From the NCBI GenBank assembly GCA_013368445.1, contig JAACJO010000015.1:558001-622000 (forward strand): DNA of 64,000 bases, given 5' to 3'. A program made the position numbers and the translations under genes. How positions within the stretch are numbered: the first letter of the stretch is position 1; the number at the start of each line of letters is the position of its first letter. The notes below the pieces were generated by a model, which did no database searches, had not been told where the DNA came from, and saw nothing but the letters and a program-made list of their open reading frames with translations. Shown in pieces: positions 1-9,935 of this stretch. Origin of the DNA: Leucocoprinus leucothites. Taxonomy: Eukaryota > Basidiomycota > Agaricomycetes > Agaricales > Agaricaceae.

Positions 1-1188
1 CCCGTTCTTCACATTCTCCATTGATAACCACAACATCACCTTCATTGAAGCTGACGGCATAGAACACGACCCCGTTGAGGTTCAGAATATTGATATTTAC
101 GCAGCTCAGCGCTTCTCTGCTATTTTGAACGCAAGTCAGCCTGTTGACAATTATTGGATTCGTGCTCCTCCTACTGGTGGGGACCCAGCAGCCAACCCAA
201 ACTGTAAGTGGAAGCAATATTTCTCAAGGCATTTGTTTCTGACCTGCCTTCTCAGATAATCCCAACCTTACGCTTGCCATCTTGCGTTACAAGGGTGCCC
301 CGGAACAGGATCCCACTACCGTCAATGTACCAGGCCACAAATTGCTTGACGAAGAGATGCACGTAAGTTTGAACCACCTCAGTGTGGATATTGGGATCTC
401 AACTAGCTCATAGCCCATTGCGGAAGAAAATCCGGGCAAGCTTGGCGACGGCCCCCCTGATGTTCCTCTGGTTCTCAACATTGCCCAGGTATGTACGGCA
501 ATGCCTTTAGAGATACATCTGCTTACATCCCGAAAGCCCAATCCCCCCTTCTTTGACATTAACGGTGTTTCCTACATCTCACCCAGTGTTCCTGTCCTCT
601 TGCAAATTCTGAGTGGTGCGAAGCAACCTCAGGATCTCCTTCCTTCCGAGCAAGTCTTCGTCGTGCCCAGGAATGCACTTATCCAGGTGACGATTCCTGG
701 CACAGGATCTCATCCATTCCATTGTAAGGATAAACATTTTGCGACCGCTACTCTATGACTAACGAAATCTCATTCAGTGCATGGTCATGCATTCGATGTC
801 GTTCTTCCATCTAACTCCGAGACCTTCAACTTTGTAAAGTAGGTAATTTCGCTCGTACAGCGGATATCATGCTGACGCTTCGAAGCCCTCTTCGTCGTGA
901 TGTGTACCCAATCAATGGCGGCAACACCACCTTCCGCTTCTGTCAGTCTCTCTCCTATACAAGCAATGGATGCCCACAGATTTCTGACGGTTTTCTCTCA
1001 TAGTGACTGATAACCCTGGAGCATGGTTCTTGCACTGTCATATTGATTGGCATCTTGAGGCTGGTTTGGCGGTTGTTTTCGCCGAAGCGCCTGAAGACAA
1101 TGTCAGTGGCCCCGCTGCTCAGATCACTCCACAGGACTGGTTAGACTTGTGCCCCGAATACGACGCTTTGACACCTGAACTACAGTAA
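1..1188 (+). CDS. laccase (multicopper oxidase), C-terminal part
   Basis: The 5' end of this gene lies before the window. The visible exons are about 1-203, 256-362, 414-488, 537-723, 778-838, 886-941 and 1004-1188, with GT-AG introns of 48-62 bp. They encode the second and third cupredoxin domains of a fungal laccase, a secreted enzyme that oxidises phenols at a type-1 copper and reduces oxygen at a trinuclear copper centre. Copper motif L3 ([13 protein letters not shown], split by an intron) and L4 ([13 protein letters not shown]) are intact. The residue ten after the type-1 Cys is Leu, which by the usual classification makes this a class-2 laccase. The 839-885 intron restores the family motif FNFVNPLRRDV, which a read-through would break with a stop. 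Motifs L1 and L2 are outside the window. Likely role: lignin or phenolic oxidation, or pigment formation. Confidence 0.93.
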
Positions 1189-1723
1189 TTGTAAGTTCAG
1201 GGTAGATATCTATTCGTGTAATGTACTCCATGTGGTTGAAATGTTGGTGAATCAGAGCGATATGTAGTTTGAGGTTACTTTCAGATATACCTGACTGCAC
1301 CCTGGTGATTGTTGTTGATGGTGTTTCACTTTCGAGCGATTTATGGCTGGATCTATTTGTTATTGGTGAATTGGATATATTTCATGCCGCACATGATATA
1401 CAATTCTAGATGAAGCACTAGTGCTGATGGTTGATTTCAATAATGCTGCGTCCTTTTTTAAATCCAGGGACTCGTGCGTATTTTTAGCAAATGCCCAAAC
1501 CTTTTGTGGATCTATCCGGGTGGTTGACAACATCATTGTTGCTAGGCACCTATGTGACGACTAGGAGGGGCTTCTATGCTTCCTTGGAGTGGGACGAGTA
1601 AACGTGTTGGGCGATCCTTCCACGAGGGAGCTGATTCTAGAATCAGGCTGATCCGCAGTCCTCTACAGCCGCTCCAACGTCCAAAGCGAAGAAAGCAATG
1701 AGGTGGAGCAACTCCAGCAGTTC
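1189..1723. other. intergenic region between convergent laccase and MFS genes
   Basis: The two flanking genes converge here, so the stretch should hold two 3' ends. I see AT-rich sequence and no convincing coding exon. Confidence 0.5.
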
Positions 1724-3488
1724 TCATGCTTCCACTGGAACATCTCTTTCTGACCACTCTTTCCCTTCCTTTGGCAACCTCCTGGACAAGATTACACCCC
1801 CATAGGCGAGGACGGACATCAACCAATACACGGCATAACCACCCATCCAACCTCTTTTGATCGATACTCCTAGCATGAAGGTGGCGAAAGTCGACCCTGC
1901 AAGCTTGGCCCCGATGAACGATATTTCTACTAGTCCGTTGACGGCGCCCGAGGTATGCCTATTAGGCGCGGCGGCAATGATGTACATGTACATGCATGTA
2001 TACCCAGAGCTCGCCACTACAAAGAGCCCAATTTGGCACGTTAAAAGCACCCACATAGTGCCACGCGAAGCCGAACTGTTGTTAGTCAGAGCGTCTCTGG
2101 CGCAGATGTTCATGAGCGGAAATAGAAGGAACGTAGGGATGTAAGAAATCAGAGTGGTGGTGAATACGCTCCCTAAGCTGAATCTGCGCACGACTGGTCC
2201 GAGGAACAGTGCATGGCAAAAGCTGCGCAAAAGGCCGCAAGAAGCAAGGATCAACCCGATTCGAGATGGTGGAAGACCAAGGCCACCGACAGAGGGTGAC
2301 ATAGCCAGGAATAGTGGATATATGGCATAGTATGCAGTGTGTAAAAAGGCATACCCAACGCCGTTAGCCATTGTGAGGATAACGCGAGGGATTAGGAGGG
2401 ATCGAATCGGTATTTGATGGAGACTTGTGGCTCCTGGGCTTTCGCCACTCCTACCATCAACATAAATGGGCCTCTGAGGAAGTGTCTGTGGAAAATTACA
2501 ATGTGAGTATGCATCGCCTATTTGATGTCGCTTAATTCATGGAAGTCGGTTGCTCACCTCACGGAACCAAACACAAAGTGCCAGGAGACATGGTACCGTA
2601 ACCAAGGCTACCGTGGCGCAGGGCAAGAAGTATGGAAGCTGTTTCCATAGCCTTCCAGAGAACAGTTCTGGGAATCGGACATGAGGGTTCGAAAGATAAC
2701 CACCCACAAACGGTCTGACCAGCCATTGATCAATTTTTTTCCAAACGCAAAACAATGTGTGCCGGAGGTTTTGCTCACCCAACCAACATTCCCAGGGCCC
2801 AGGGCACGCTGAGGAGAGCAAAGGCATCTGCACGATTTGAATCGTCCGTCATTTCATCAATAGCGCATCTTTTGGCAGCGCTACCCTGGTTTAGAGCGAA
2901 GGCAATGCATCGACTATTATGAGGCAGCAAATATGAAGGCATTGTCGGAACAGGAAAATCAAATGGATTATACCTTAGAACAAATGCTCCGAAAGTTGTG
3001 GATAAACCGACGAGTAGGATGGATACAGTCATGGCCACCATCCCAAGAACTATGATTGGCTTTCTTCCGAGAGTATCCGACAAACGGTTCAGATACCAAA
3101 CAGTGCTAAGGGTGGCCGCATAAACACTTGCATCCTAGTTATTTTTTCCTGAGAAAAAAGTGCTGTTTGGAGAGAAGGATGACTTACCATAACACTAGCT
3201 AGATAAGCGACGGTCCCCTGATCTCCACCAGCAAACGAGAGCAATAACTTGAGAAAAGACGATTAGTTTTGAGGGCATATTATGTGTTCACGTTCGTACT
3301 TCATTGATGAAAGGTTCGATAACGTTGTGAATTGAGCCCTCACAAAACCTCGTATAGAGTAGAATGGAGAGCTGGGAAAGAGGAAGAGGGGTCCGACGGT
3401 GTTTTACTAGCTGCTCATCAGGAGGTTGAGGTAGGAGAAGCTGCTCTTCCGATGGGCACTGGGAATGTTGACTGCAGTCAGGAGGCAT
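1724..3488 (-). CDS. major facilitator superfamily transporter (DHA1/ZIFL-like)
   Basis: This is a multi-exon membrane transporter read from the minus strand. The N-terminal exon has a charged, Gln/Pro-rich cytoplasmic tail followed by the first helix (QLSILLYTRFCEGSIHNVIE). The next exons give SFAGGDQGTVAYLASVM and the MFS loop signature SDTLGRKP after helix 2. Further on come a conserved EMTDDSNRADAF loop and PFVGGYLSNP at about helix 5. A long C-terminal exon (2371-1724) holds several more helices, from YAIYPLFLAMSP to the RRLPKEGKEW tail. This order matches fungal drug:H+ antiporter-1 type carriers related to zinc-induced facilitator-like proteins. The substrate cannot be read from the sequence. 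The start at 3488 is the first ATG of the N-terminal exon. Frames change at the introns, so exon edges are approximate. Confidence 0.85.
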
Positions 3489-4560
3489 GCCGCATCATGG
3501 AGGGTCGGTTTATCTGAGCAGGATTATGTATGTAACACCGTGGGATGCTGATAACAGTCATTAATAGAGTACAACTCCCAGAAGACCCGATTTGGACGAT
3601 CGCCGACGAAGGGCAAATATATTAGCTGGTGTAAGAATAAGAGCCCATCTACTGATGAAGCTGATAGAAGCCATTGACTGAGGGGATTTGAATATCACAA
3701 GGCATAGACGTAAGGCAACATCTTTGTCGAGAGAGTCTAACGAGGCAAAATCAACCCTGGTTCGAAATTCTGTGGTGGCATAAATTTGAAATAGATTGAA
3801 ATACCAAAAAAAAAAAAAAAAGTTGGTCATGTGTGGTAAAAATAATAAAAGTGACGATATATCATATCTTTGCTACTTGTGTCCGTCTGGCCGTAGATGT
3901 GGTATAGAATGGATAGATCAGTCTAGTATAGTTGTGTAGGCTCGAAGCGCGAGATACATTGGGGTATGTAAGGGAAGAGCAGAAGTAGGCGAAAGCCCGG
4001 AGGGGCTTCCCTGCCTGTTTTGGCCTGGCTGGGAATGAGAAATGGCGCGATGGGTGGGTACACACCCGTGGCACGTTTTGTTTCTGGCGTTGACTTCCAG
4101 CCACGGGGCCTGCACGGGCACGGTGCAGGATTAAAAATGGGAGCGGTGGGTAGGTGAGAAAGAAAAGCGAGGTGTGCCAGCCAGCAGCCACGGCGGGAGG
4201 CTGTGGTAGGAGGCGAGGAGATGTGACCGCCGTCACTGTGACACTTCGCGACAAAGATGGCGATTTACAGGCACCCGAATCGCACGCCAGGCTGTGGAAA
4301 ACCACTTGAACAACTCAACAGTTGACTTCTCACATGGAGTTGTGGTACGAAATTGCCTTCCCAGATCTAGCTTCCGGCGAGAGCTTTGATATACTGTAAT
4401 CGACCAAGGGTCCCAAATCTAATTCATGTCCGTACGTATGGGTCAGTGGGTTAGTCTGCCTTGACGCACCCAGAGGTCGGTATAGGGTGTACTTTGAGTT
4501 GTTTAATAGAAGTTGCATGGCGGCTTGCGCAAGATGATACACTGCACCCCGATTATTGAA
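3489..4560. other. upstream region of the MFS gene, no gene recognised
   Basis: It contains a run of about 17 A near 3806-3822 and a GC-richer block (about 3960-4260) with minus-strand open frames that lack domain-like composition. I see no supported gene. Confidence 0.4.
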
Positions 4561-4599
4561 TTATAATTGAGTATTTTTCCTAACCACAAACTCAGAAAT

Positions 4600-4810
4600 C
4601 CGGATGGATTATTGATGAATTATCATGATAATATTTCAGTAAGTCCTGTTCCTCGAGCCTATTGTAATATTATCAGGATTCTAGTGATGTATTTCCGATA
4701 ATACATCATTATCGGAAATACATCAATAGACTGTCTGGATTATTGAGTTCAAGATCAAGAGAATTATCCAATAATGATTCGATAGTTCTAGAGGACTATT
4801 GATTCACCGG
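4600..4810. repeat. AT-rich cluster of inverted repeats (possible MITE or foldback remnant)
   Basis: A perfect 18-bp inverted repeat lies at 4685-4702 and 4708-4725 with a 5-nt spacer. A second pair, 10 bp each (TGATAATATT and its complement), is at 4626-4635 and 4666-4675. The 11-mer TGGATTATTGA occurs directly repeated at 4605 and 4736. The density of palindromes in about 200 bp of AT-rich DNA between genes suggests a small non-autonomous element or a hairpin-forming remnant. I did not find clear terminal inverted repeats with a target-site duplication. Confidence 0.5.
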
Positions 4811-5374
4811 TGCGGTGGATTGTAAGTCTACAACTAAATGAAATGTCAGTAGATGCATCTCGGTAGTGTATCTCATTGCTTCAGATTCAGTCTCCGACCC
4901 ATGTATTATGTCGGGGATTCAAAAAAATGCTATGCCACACATCGCTTAGGTAATCATACATCCTGGCCATCTTGCAAGCTCTTTGAGATCAACTACAAAG
5001 CTGATAAAACGACATGGGTGGACTTTTCTGTAGTGATTCGAGACTACGCTTCAAACTCGTTCGCCTGGCAATTCATTAACGTTTTAAACATTGTTTCATT
5101 GCAGCAGATGATATGGGATGTTTTCTTGAGTTTTCTCTGTCGATTCCTTCCCGTCGCAGAATGTCATAGCCGGGACAACAATGCAGTAGTAACCGGAATT
5201 TGACCGGCACAGCTGTATTATGTCGTGCTGACGCTGTGACCCGAAATGACTGCCATTGCTGTCCGGAGAGGCTACTGTGGCGCAGAAGGGTGTGGGGCGG
5301 CTGACTAAGCTTTCGTACAGCATTGTGATCTTCCGGTCTGGATGCAACCTGCAACCTGGCCAGCAACTATCATC
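4811..5374. other. region upstream of the PIN-domain gene, no gene recognised
   Basis: Open frames here overlap each other on both strands and show no recognisable motif. It probably carries the promoter and 5' leader of the gene that starts at 5375. Confidence 0.4.
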
Positions 5375-6739
5375 ATGAACACTATGGCAGACAGAAGGGT
5401 AAGTGTATACGGTATTTAAACAACTCTGTCACTCACTCAACGATGTTTTAGGTCCAGGGCGCAACTCCGAACAAGATGGCTATGTCAAGGGCACTCGGTG
5501 CAGCGTTCTTGAATCACCAGGTCGAGCAGCTCGAGAAGTCTGTGTCGGCGAACAGTCCTTCGAATGGCAACTGGAGGGATCGCAAACAGACGCCCAACAG
5601 CCAGTATAATACTCCTCCACAATATCACAAACACACCCCGATGGCCCCTGGGATCAAGATTGTCCATCGTAAAAAGGGGAACGAAGTGTCTGCTCCTCTG
5701 GTTCAGGAGAAGACCGCGGTCAAGGAAATCCATAGCCATAAGCTTCCTGTGGCAGAGCCCGTATCTTCCAAGACAATGGGACACAAAGGGGATCAAGGAG
5801 ACAAAGACGCAGATATCATCGTCGTGGATGCTAGTGTGCTTGTTCATGCTCTTTACCAGCTCAAGAAATGGAGTAGAGACGGTCGGAAGGAAATCATTAT
5901 TGTTCCCCTTGAAGGTTCGCCCTATCATATTTGCCATACTCTGACTAATACTAATACATTTTATAGCCTTAAATACGCTTGATTTGCTCAAGAAAGGCAC
6001 TAGTTCTTTGGCTCAGCGTGCTCGTGCGGCCTCTCGTGTCCTTGAAGCCCAAGTTGGGACCAATCCTCGTGTTCGTGTCCAGAACGACGAGGCCTTCGTA
6101 CTCTGGGATAAAATATCCATGAAAGATCCTTTAAGTGACGACGAAACCGACGCAAAGGTCATGCACTCACCTGAGTGGGTTCGCCGTACGATCTGTTGTG
6201 CCTGCTGGGAGGTTGACAATGCAGACGTAACCGTACGCTCAACTGGAAATGGACGCTCAGACGGAGGGAATGAAAACAAGAAACCTAAGGTTGCAATTGC
6301 TGTCCTTTCTGGTTCTCCTAACCTCTCTCCCTTGCATCATACCCTCAGGCTCGCGGATTCCAACGATGCTACCATGACTCCTGTTCCCCTTCCTGCGCCG
6401 TCTGTCCCCCATGCCAACAAATTTGAAGCCAGGTCCTCCGGAGTCCTCGTTGCGAGGTGGGCGGAAAAGGCTGGAATTAATATTCTCCCGGTCGAGCCAA
6501 CGCTTCCTGGACGCGGCGCTGCAATTGGTGGTGATGAAGATGAGCGCCCCAAGCGAGTCCATCATTCCCACCGTGGTCCTAAGGGTAGACGCACTTCGAA
6601 CACCGATCATCCTCACCCACCGAAGGCCTCCCTAGTCGAACGTCCCCCTGCAGTCATGGCTATGATGGAGATGGTTTCTCAGCCCAGCCGCGTTGTTCGT
6701 GTTCTCGCTCGCGGAGAGAAGTTGAATCCAGACCCATGA
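5375..6739 (+). CDS. PIN-domain protein (Nmd4/EST1-type PIN fold)
   Basis: Three exons fit well: 5375-5398, 5452-5914 and 5967-6739. The introns have consensus ends and a CTGACTAATACTAAT branch region in the second. After a basic, disordered N-terminus, a PIN-like core begins with DADIIVVDASVLVHALYQL, in which an Asp ends the first strand. It continues across the second intron as EALNTLDLLKKGTSSLAQRA, and NPRVRVQNDEAFVLWD supplies further acidic residues. PIN domains are Mg2+-dependent RNA nucleases or degenerate binding modules, and relatives of this layout act in mRNA decay. The C-terminal half (HRGPKGRR, HPHPPKASLVERPP) is low-complexity and basic, possibly RNA-binding. I cannot tell whether all acidic active-site residues are present, so catalytic activity is uncertain. 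Confidence 0.72.
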
Positions 6740-7584
6740 GTCAGATGACCCTATCATAGAAGGTGAGCTAACTTTACTCAGCCGCCCAAGTTGATCTAAG
6801 AATATTGCAGTAACAGGTATTCACTGTTCGTCCCACTCGGTCGACTGCGTCTACGCCGTTCGCCCTCGCCTCGTTTCCAATTTCGAGCCTCTGTCTACTG
6901 TTTGGCAAGTGGGCGGGAGTTTCGATTTCGCTTCTCCCTTTCCCAATTCAAGTGCTTGACGAAACGAAGAAAGGAGGTTACCGATATACTAAGTGTCTTC
7001 ACTTGTTTGATGTCCTCTCCTGGTCAACGTCCCAACATTCCAAGTTTCGCTATGACGATTGCCAACCTCAGAATGAAATGCTCGGATTCTTCAGGTTTTT
7101 GGATGGTGTTTTTGGATCGGAAGGAAAAGAAGTAGCTCAGGTTTCTAGCACCATCTGGATATTGTCCTATCTCCGTTTCTTCGTGTTACCAAATCACCTT
7201 CCACTTTATCCCACCAGTATGTTTTTTTATCCCGGTTCTCGCTTGCGTTCTGGGCTCCCTTATGATTTGTACTTGTGTCTCTATCCCGATTTCCTTTCCA
7301 CTAATTAACCATCTGAGTGATGGAACACTACTCTGATTGTGACTCGTAAATATCTATGCCATATTATCTTAGCCCCTTTTCTTGGCTACGGTGAAATATC
7401 ATGGTTCAAACGTTCACTCCTTGGTAGGTCACCCTCACTTTGACCTCGTGGGTTGACATCAGGGGTTTTGCTCCTCCCGGCTTTTTCCGAGGCGGGTTAA
7501 TTAACATTAAGGGCGGTTGCGTTAAGGGTCAACCAACGGTCATGATTAGCGCCTATTGGCGCTCAGATTTATCAGACAGTGACA
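6740..7584. other. intergenic region between convergent genes
   Basis: This lies between the PIN-protein stop and the phosphoesterase stop, with the two genes converging. It is CT-rich in places. I see no further gene. Confidence 0.4.
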
Positions 7585-9276
7585 TCATCTACCCAAACTA
7601 TCATCAAGCCAGACGTGCGCCCTTGTCGCGCCTTCTTCCAAGCGAATCCAGCTTTCCACTTTAGGTAGCCTACCACCTGCCGCGGAGTGGAAAACAATAT
7701 TGCGTACACCATATCCCCATTCTGGCTGGCTATACCCTCCGTACCTTTATTAACCCGTCAACCCAGGGATAATTCACAAACGGAGGAAACCCACCCAGAG
7801 TGCTTGTCGAAGCAGAAAATTACATCCTTAGTTGGCTCACGGGCACACCATTCGTCCCCATGGTCGTGACCGGAAATTACTGCAACGAGGTTTTGCAAGT
7901 ACTGCTTCACTGCGTCCCAGAAGGGAGCATCCTTGCCCTCGTTTCCGGGGCTAAACGTGCTCTGCACGGAGCCACCCCCATTAAGCGAGTCGGCTGAGAA
8001 AATTAGACTTCGCGTTTTCTGATAAAAACTCGGGGCCAGAGCCGGCTCACCGTTCAAACCCGGGTTTTTCTCCAGAGTTATAGTGTTTTGCACGGGTGAA
8101 ATGTAATGCCTTTGCAGTCCGGCGTAAAGGTCAAGCAAGGACCAAATCAATAGAAACGAACGGTGGTATATGGACAAAAGCAAGGGTTGAACGTTTGTTT
8201 GTGGGACCCCAAGCTTTCTCCATTGCTTCCGTCTCAGATTCCATCCACTCAGCGACCGATGCATCAACATAATCAGGATTCTGAACTCCTTGCTGAGAAA
8301 CACCACCTAGGCCGCAACTCAGACATTAGTGGATACGAGTCGATTTGAAATGCCGCCTTACCCCTTGAGTCGAAGAACCAGAGAATAAGGAATGGGGAAT
8401 CGTCTTCTGAAGTTTAAGCATGGGCCTGGATAGGGACTTAAGGAATCAGTACCTTTATGACTCCTATAGATCTGCGATGCCAACGATTAGCATATCAAGT
8501 AAACGTAGTGGGACTCACGGGAACCCAGTAATTTCCGGGTCCTTCTTCACCACCGATACCTGTAGGAGCAGAGCGCGTATAACTAAGGGGGGCAACCTTT
8601 CGCTCATGAATAATCTCTTCTGCGTGTGTGATGTTGACTTGGTTATCGTGATTCTGCAACAATTATGAGACGGTACTTTAGGTATGTCGAAAACATGACC
8701 AACCCCGTGAGATGAAGAGAATGGAACTTTGGCTGCATTGAGTGGAGTGACAATCTCATCAATCAGCCTGGTTACATTCTCCTTGAACGTATCTATGGCC
8801 AGGTTCAGTGATTTTTTTTATCCTGCTCAAGATGCATAACTACTTTCTCCGGTAATGAGATCTCCGTTTAGAACTCTAAAAGCACAAGTCGGTGCCAGGA
8901 GCAATACATAACTTAGTTATAATATTACGCACACATAGTCAGGTTGCTCATCCTTTAAGACGCGATTCATCACCCTTGTACTGTTTTTGTCCTGTTCTGG
9001 TCCCCACCAGTCCCAAGGGTTCTCTCCATAGTGCAAGTCAGAGAAGACAGTAATCTTTAGAGTGCCGTCGTCACGGAAAACAATCTTTGGCTTATCAGGA
9101 TATGGATTGAGACTGTGCTTGTGAGGTTGTGGTGATTGTGTCGTATGAACTGACTTACATCTTAGTACTGATTATTTATCCAGAAATAATATTTCAAACA
9201 CACTGATTTGAACAAGAGGGGAGGCTAGAATCCCTGGGACACCGAGAGCCAACGATAGCAGCCTGATCAATTTCAT
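7585..9276 (-). CDS. secreted calcineurin-like (purple-acid-type) phosphoesterase
   Basis: On the minus strand an ATG at 9276 gives a signal peptide (MKLIRLLSLALGVPGILA). Later exons then carry all five metallophosphoesterase blocks in order: FSDLHYGE, LNGDLITGE, SSSHG joined across an intron to NHDNQVN, FVHIPP joined to HYISPVQ, and VISGHDHGDEWCA. The C-terminus (GYGGYSQPEWGYGVRN) and a stop at 7585 complete the gene. The His/Asp/Asn residues bind a dinuclear metal centre that hydrolyses phosphomonoesters. The family includes yeast Dcr2-like and secreted fungal phosphatases. The signal peptide points to the secretory pathway or outside the cell. The join between the first and second exon (around 9170-9220) is ambiguous; the other joins keep frame and motifs. 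Confidence 0.86.
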
Positions 9277-9935
9277 CTTGCGATTCAACCCTGTATAGAG
9301 ACTGAAGGTGTAGTTGCAAGCACTTGAAGCACAAGCGAACTTCAAGAGTGGGAGAAAGAAGCGCCTTACTGGAGCTCCGTGCTCATGAGTAATACCACCT
9401 TCAAGTTAACGCACGTGCGATATTCCAGAAATATCAGTGCATCTTGTGCGCCTGAGAACCTCAGCCAATGTTTTTCTCGTAGTCTACACATCTACTACTA
9501 GTGTAAAGGTTTCAGATCAGCTGCTCGTGTAACCTCTCGCTAATCTCTAATTAGTTAATTCGGATCACAACGACCTTCGGAGCGCCCATCGTCGAGCCGC
9601 CCGTGTGGCCGGCACTTTAGCCTTCGGACTCTTCCGTTTCCCTTCCTCTACAACTTTCTTCATTCATATCTATGTCAAGCTCTTTGTTCTGGTCTCGTAT
9701 CGCCGTGACATGTACTAGTGTAGTCTTACTGTATTCAATATTCGAGATTCTGCTTGATCCCTAGCTCGTTCCTTCGTCGTTTCGACTCCGTGGGCATCCT
9801 TGTTGGCCTAGAAGTCCCAACATCTGCTCTTCAATAAATCGCTTACCCAGCCTCACTATCAGAAAATGGCAGTACGTCTGTTTACTAAGGCTACTAGCAA
9901 TGATATTTTACATAAGCTGCTAAGCAAGCTAGATT
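9277..9935. other. intergenic region upstream of the phosphoesterase
   Basis: It should contain the phosphoesterase promoter and the 3' end of the NTPase gene on the same strand. No convincing coding exon or repeat is visible. Confidence 0.4.

Noticed and set aside
839..885. In-frame TAG in the laccase
   Set aside because: It lies in a 47-bp intron; splicing gives the conserved FVNPLRRDV.
3806..3822. A17 run as a possible retro-copy tail
   Set aside because: No upstream sequence resembling a processed transcript and no target-site duplication seen.
3561..4305. Overlapping minus-strand open frames of 89 and 147 codons
   Set aside because: One begins in a poly-A run and the other is rich in Pro/Arg typical of chance frames in GC-richer DNA. 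There are no domains and no splice context.
4853..5203. 116-codon plus-strand frame
   Set aside because: It overlaps opposing frames of similar length and shows no motif; probably chance.
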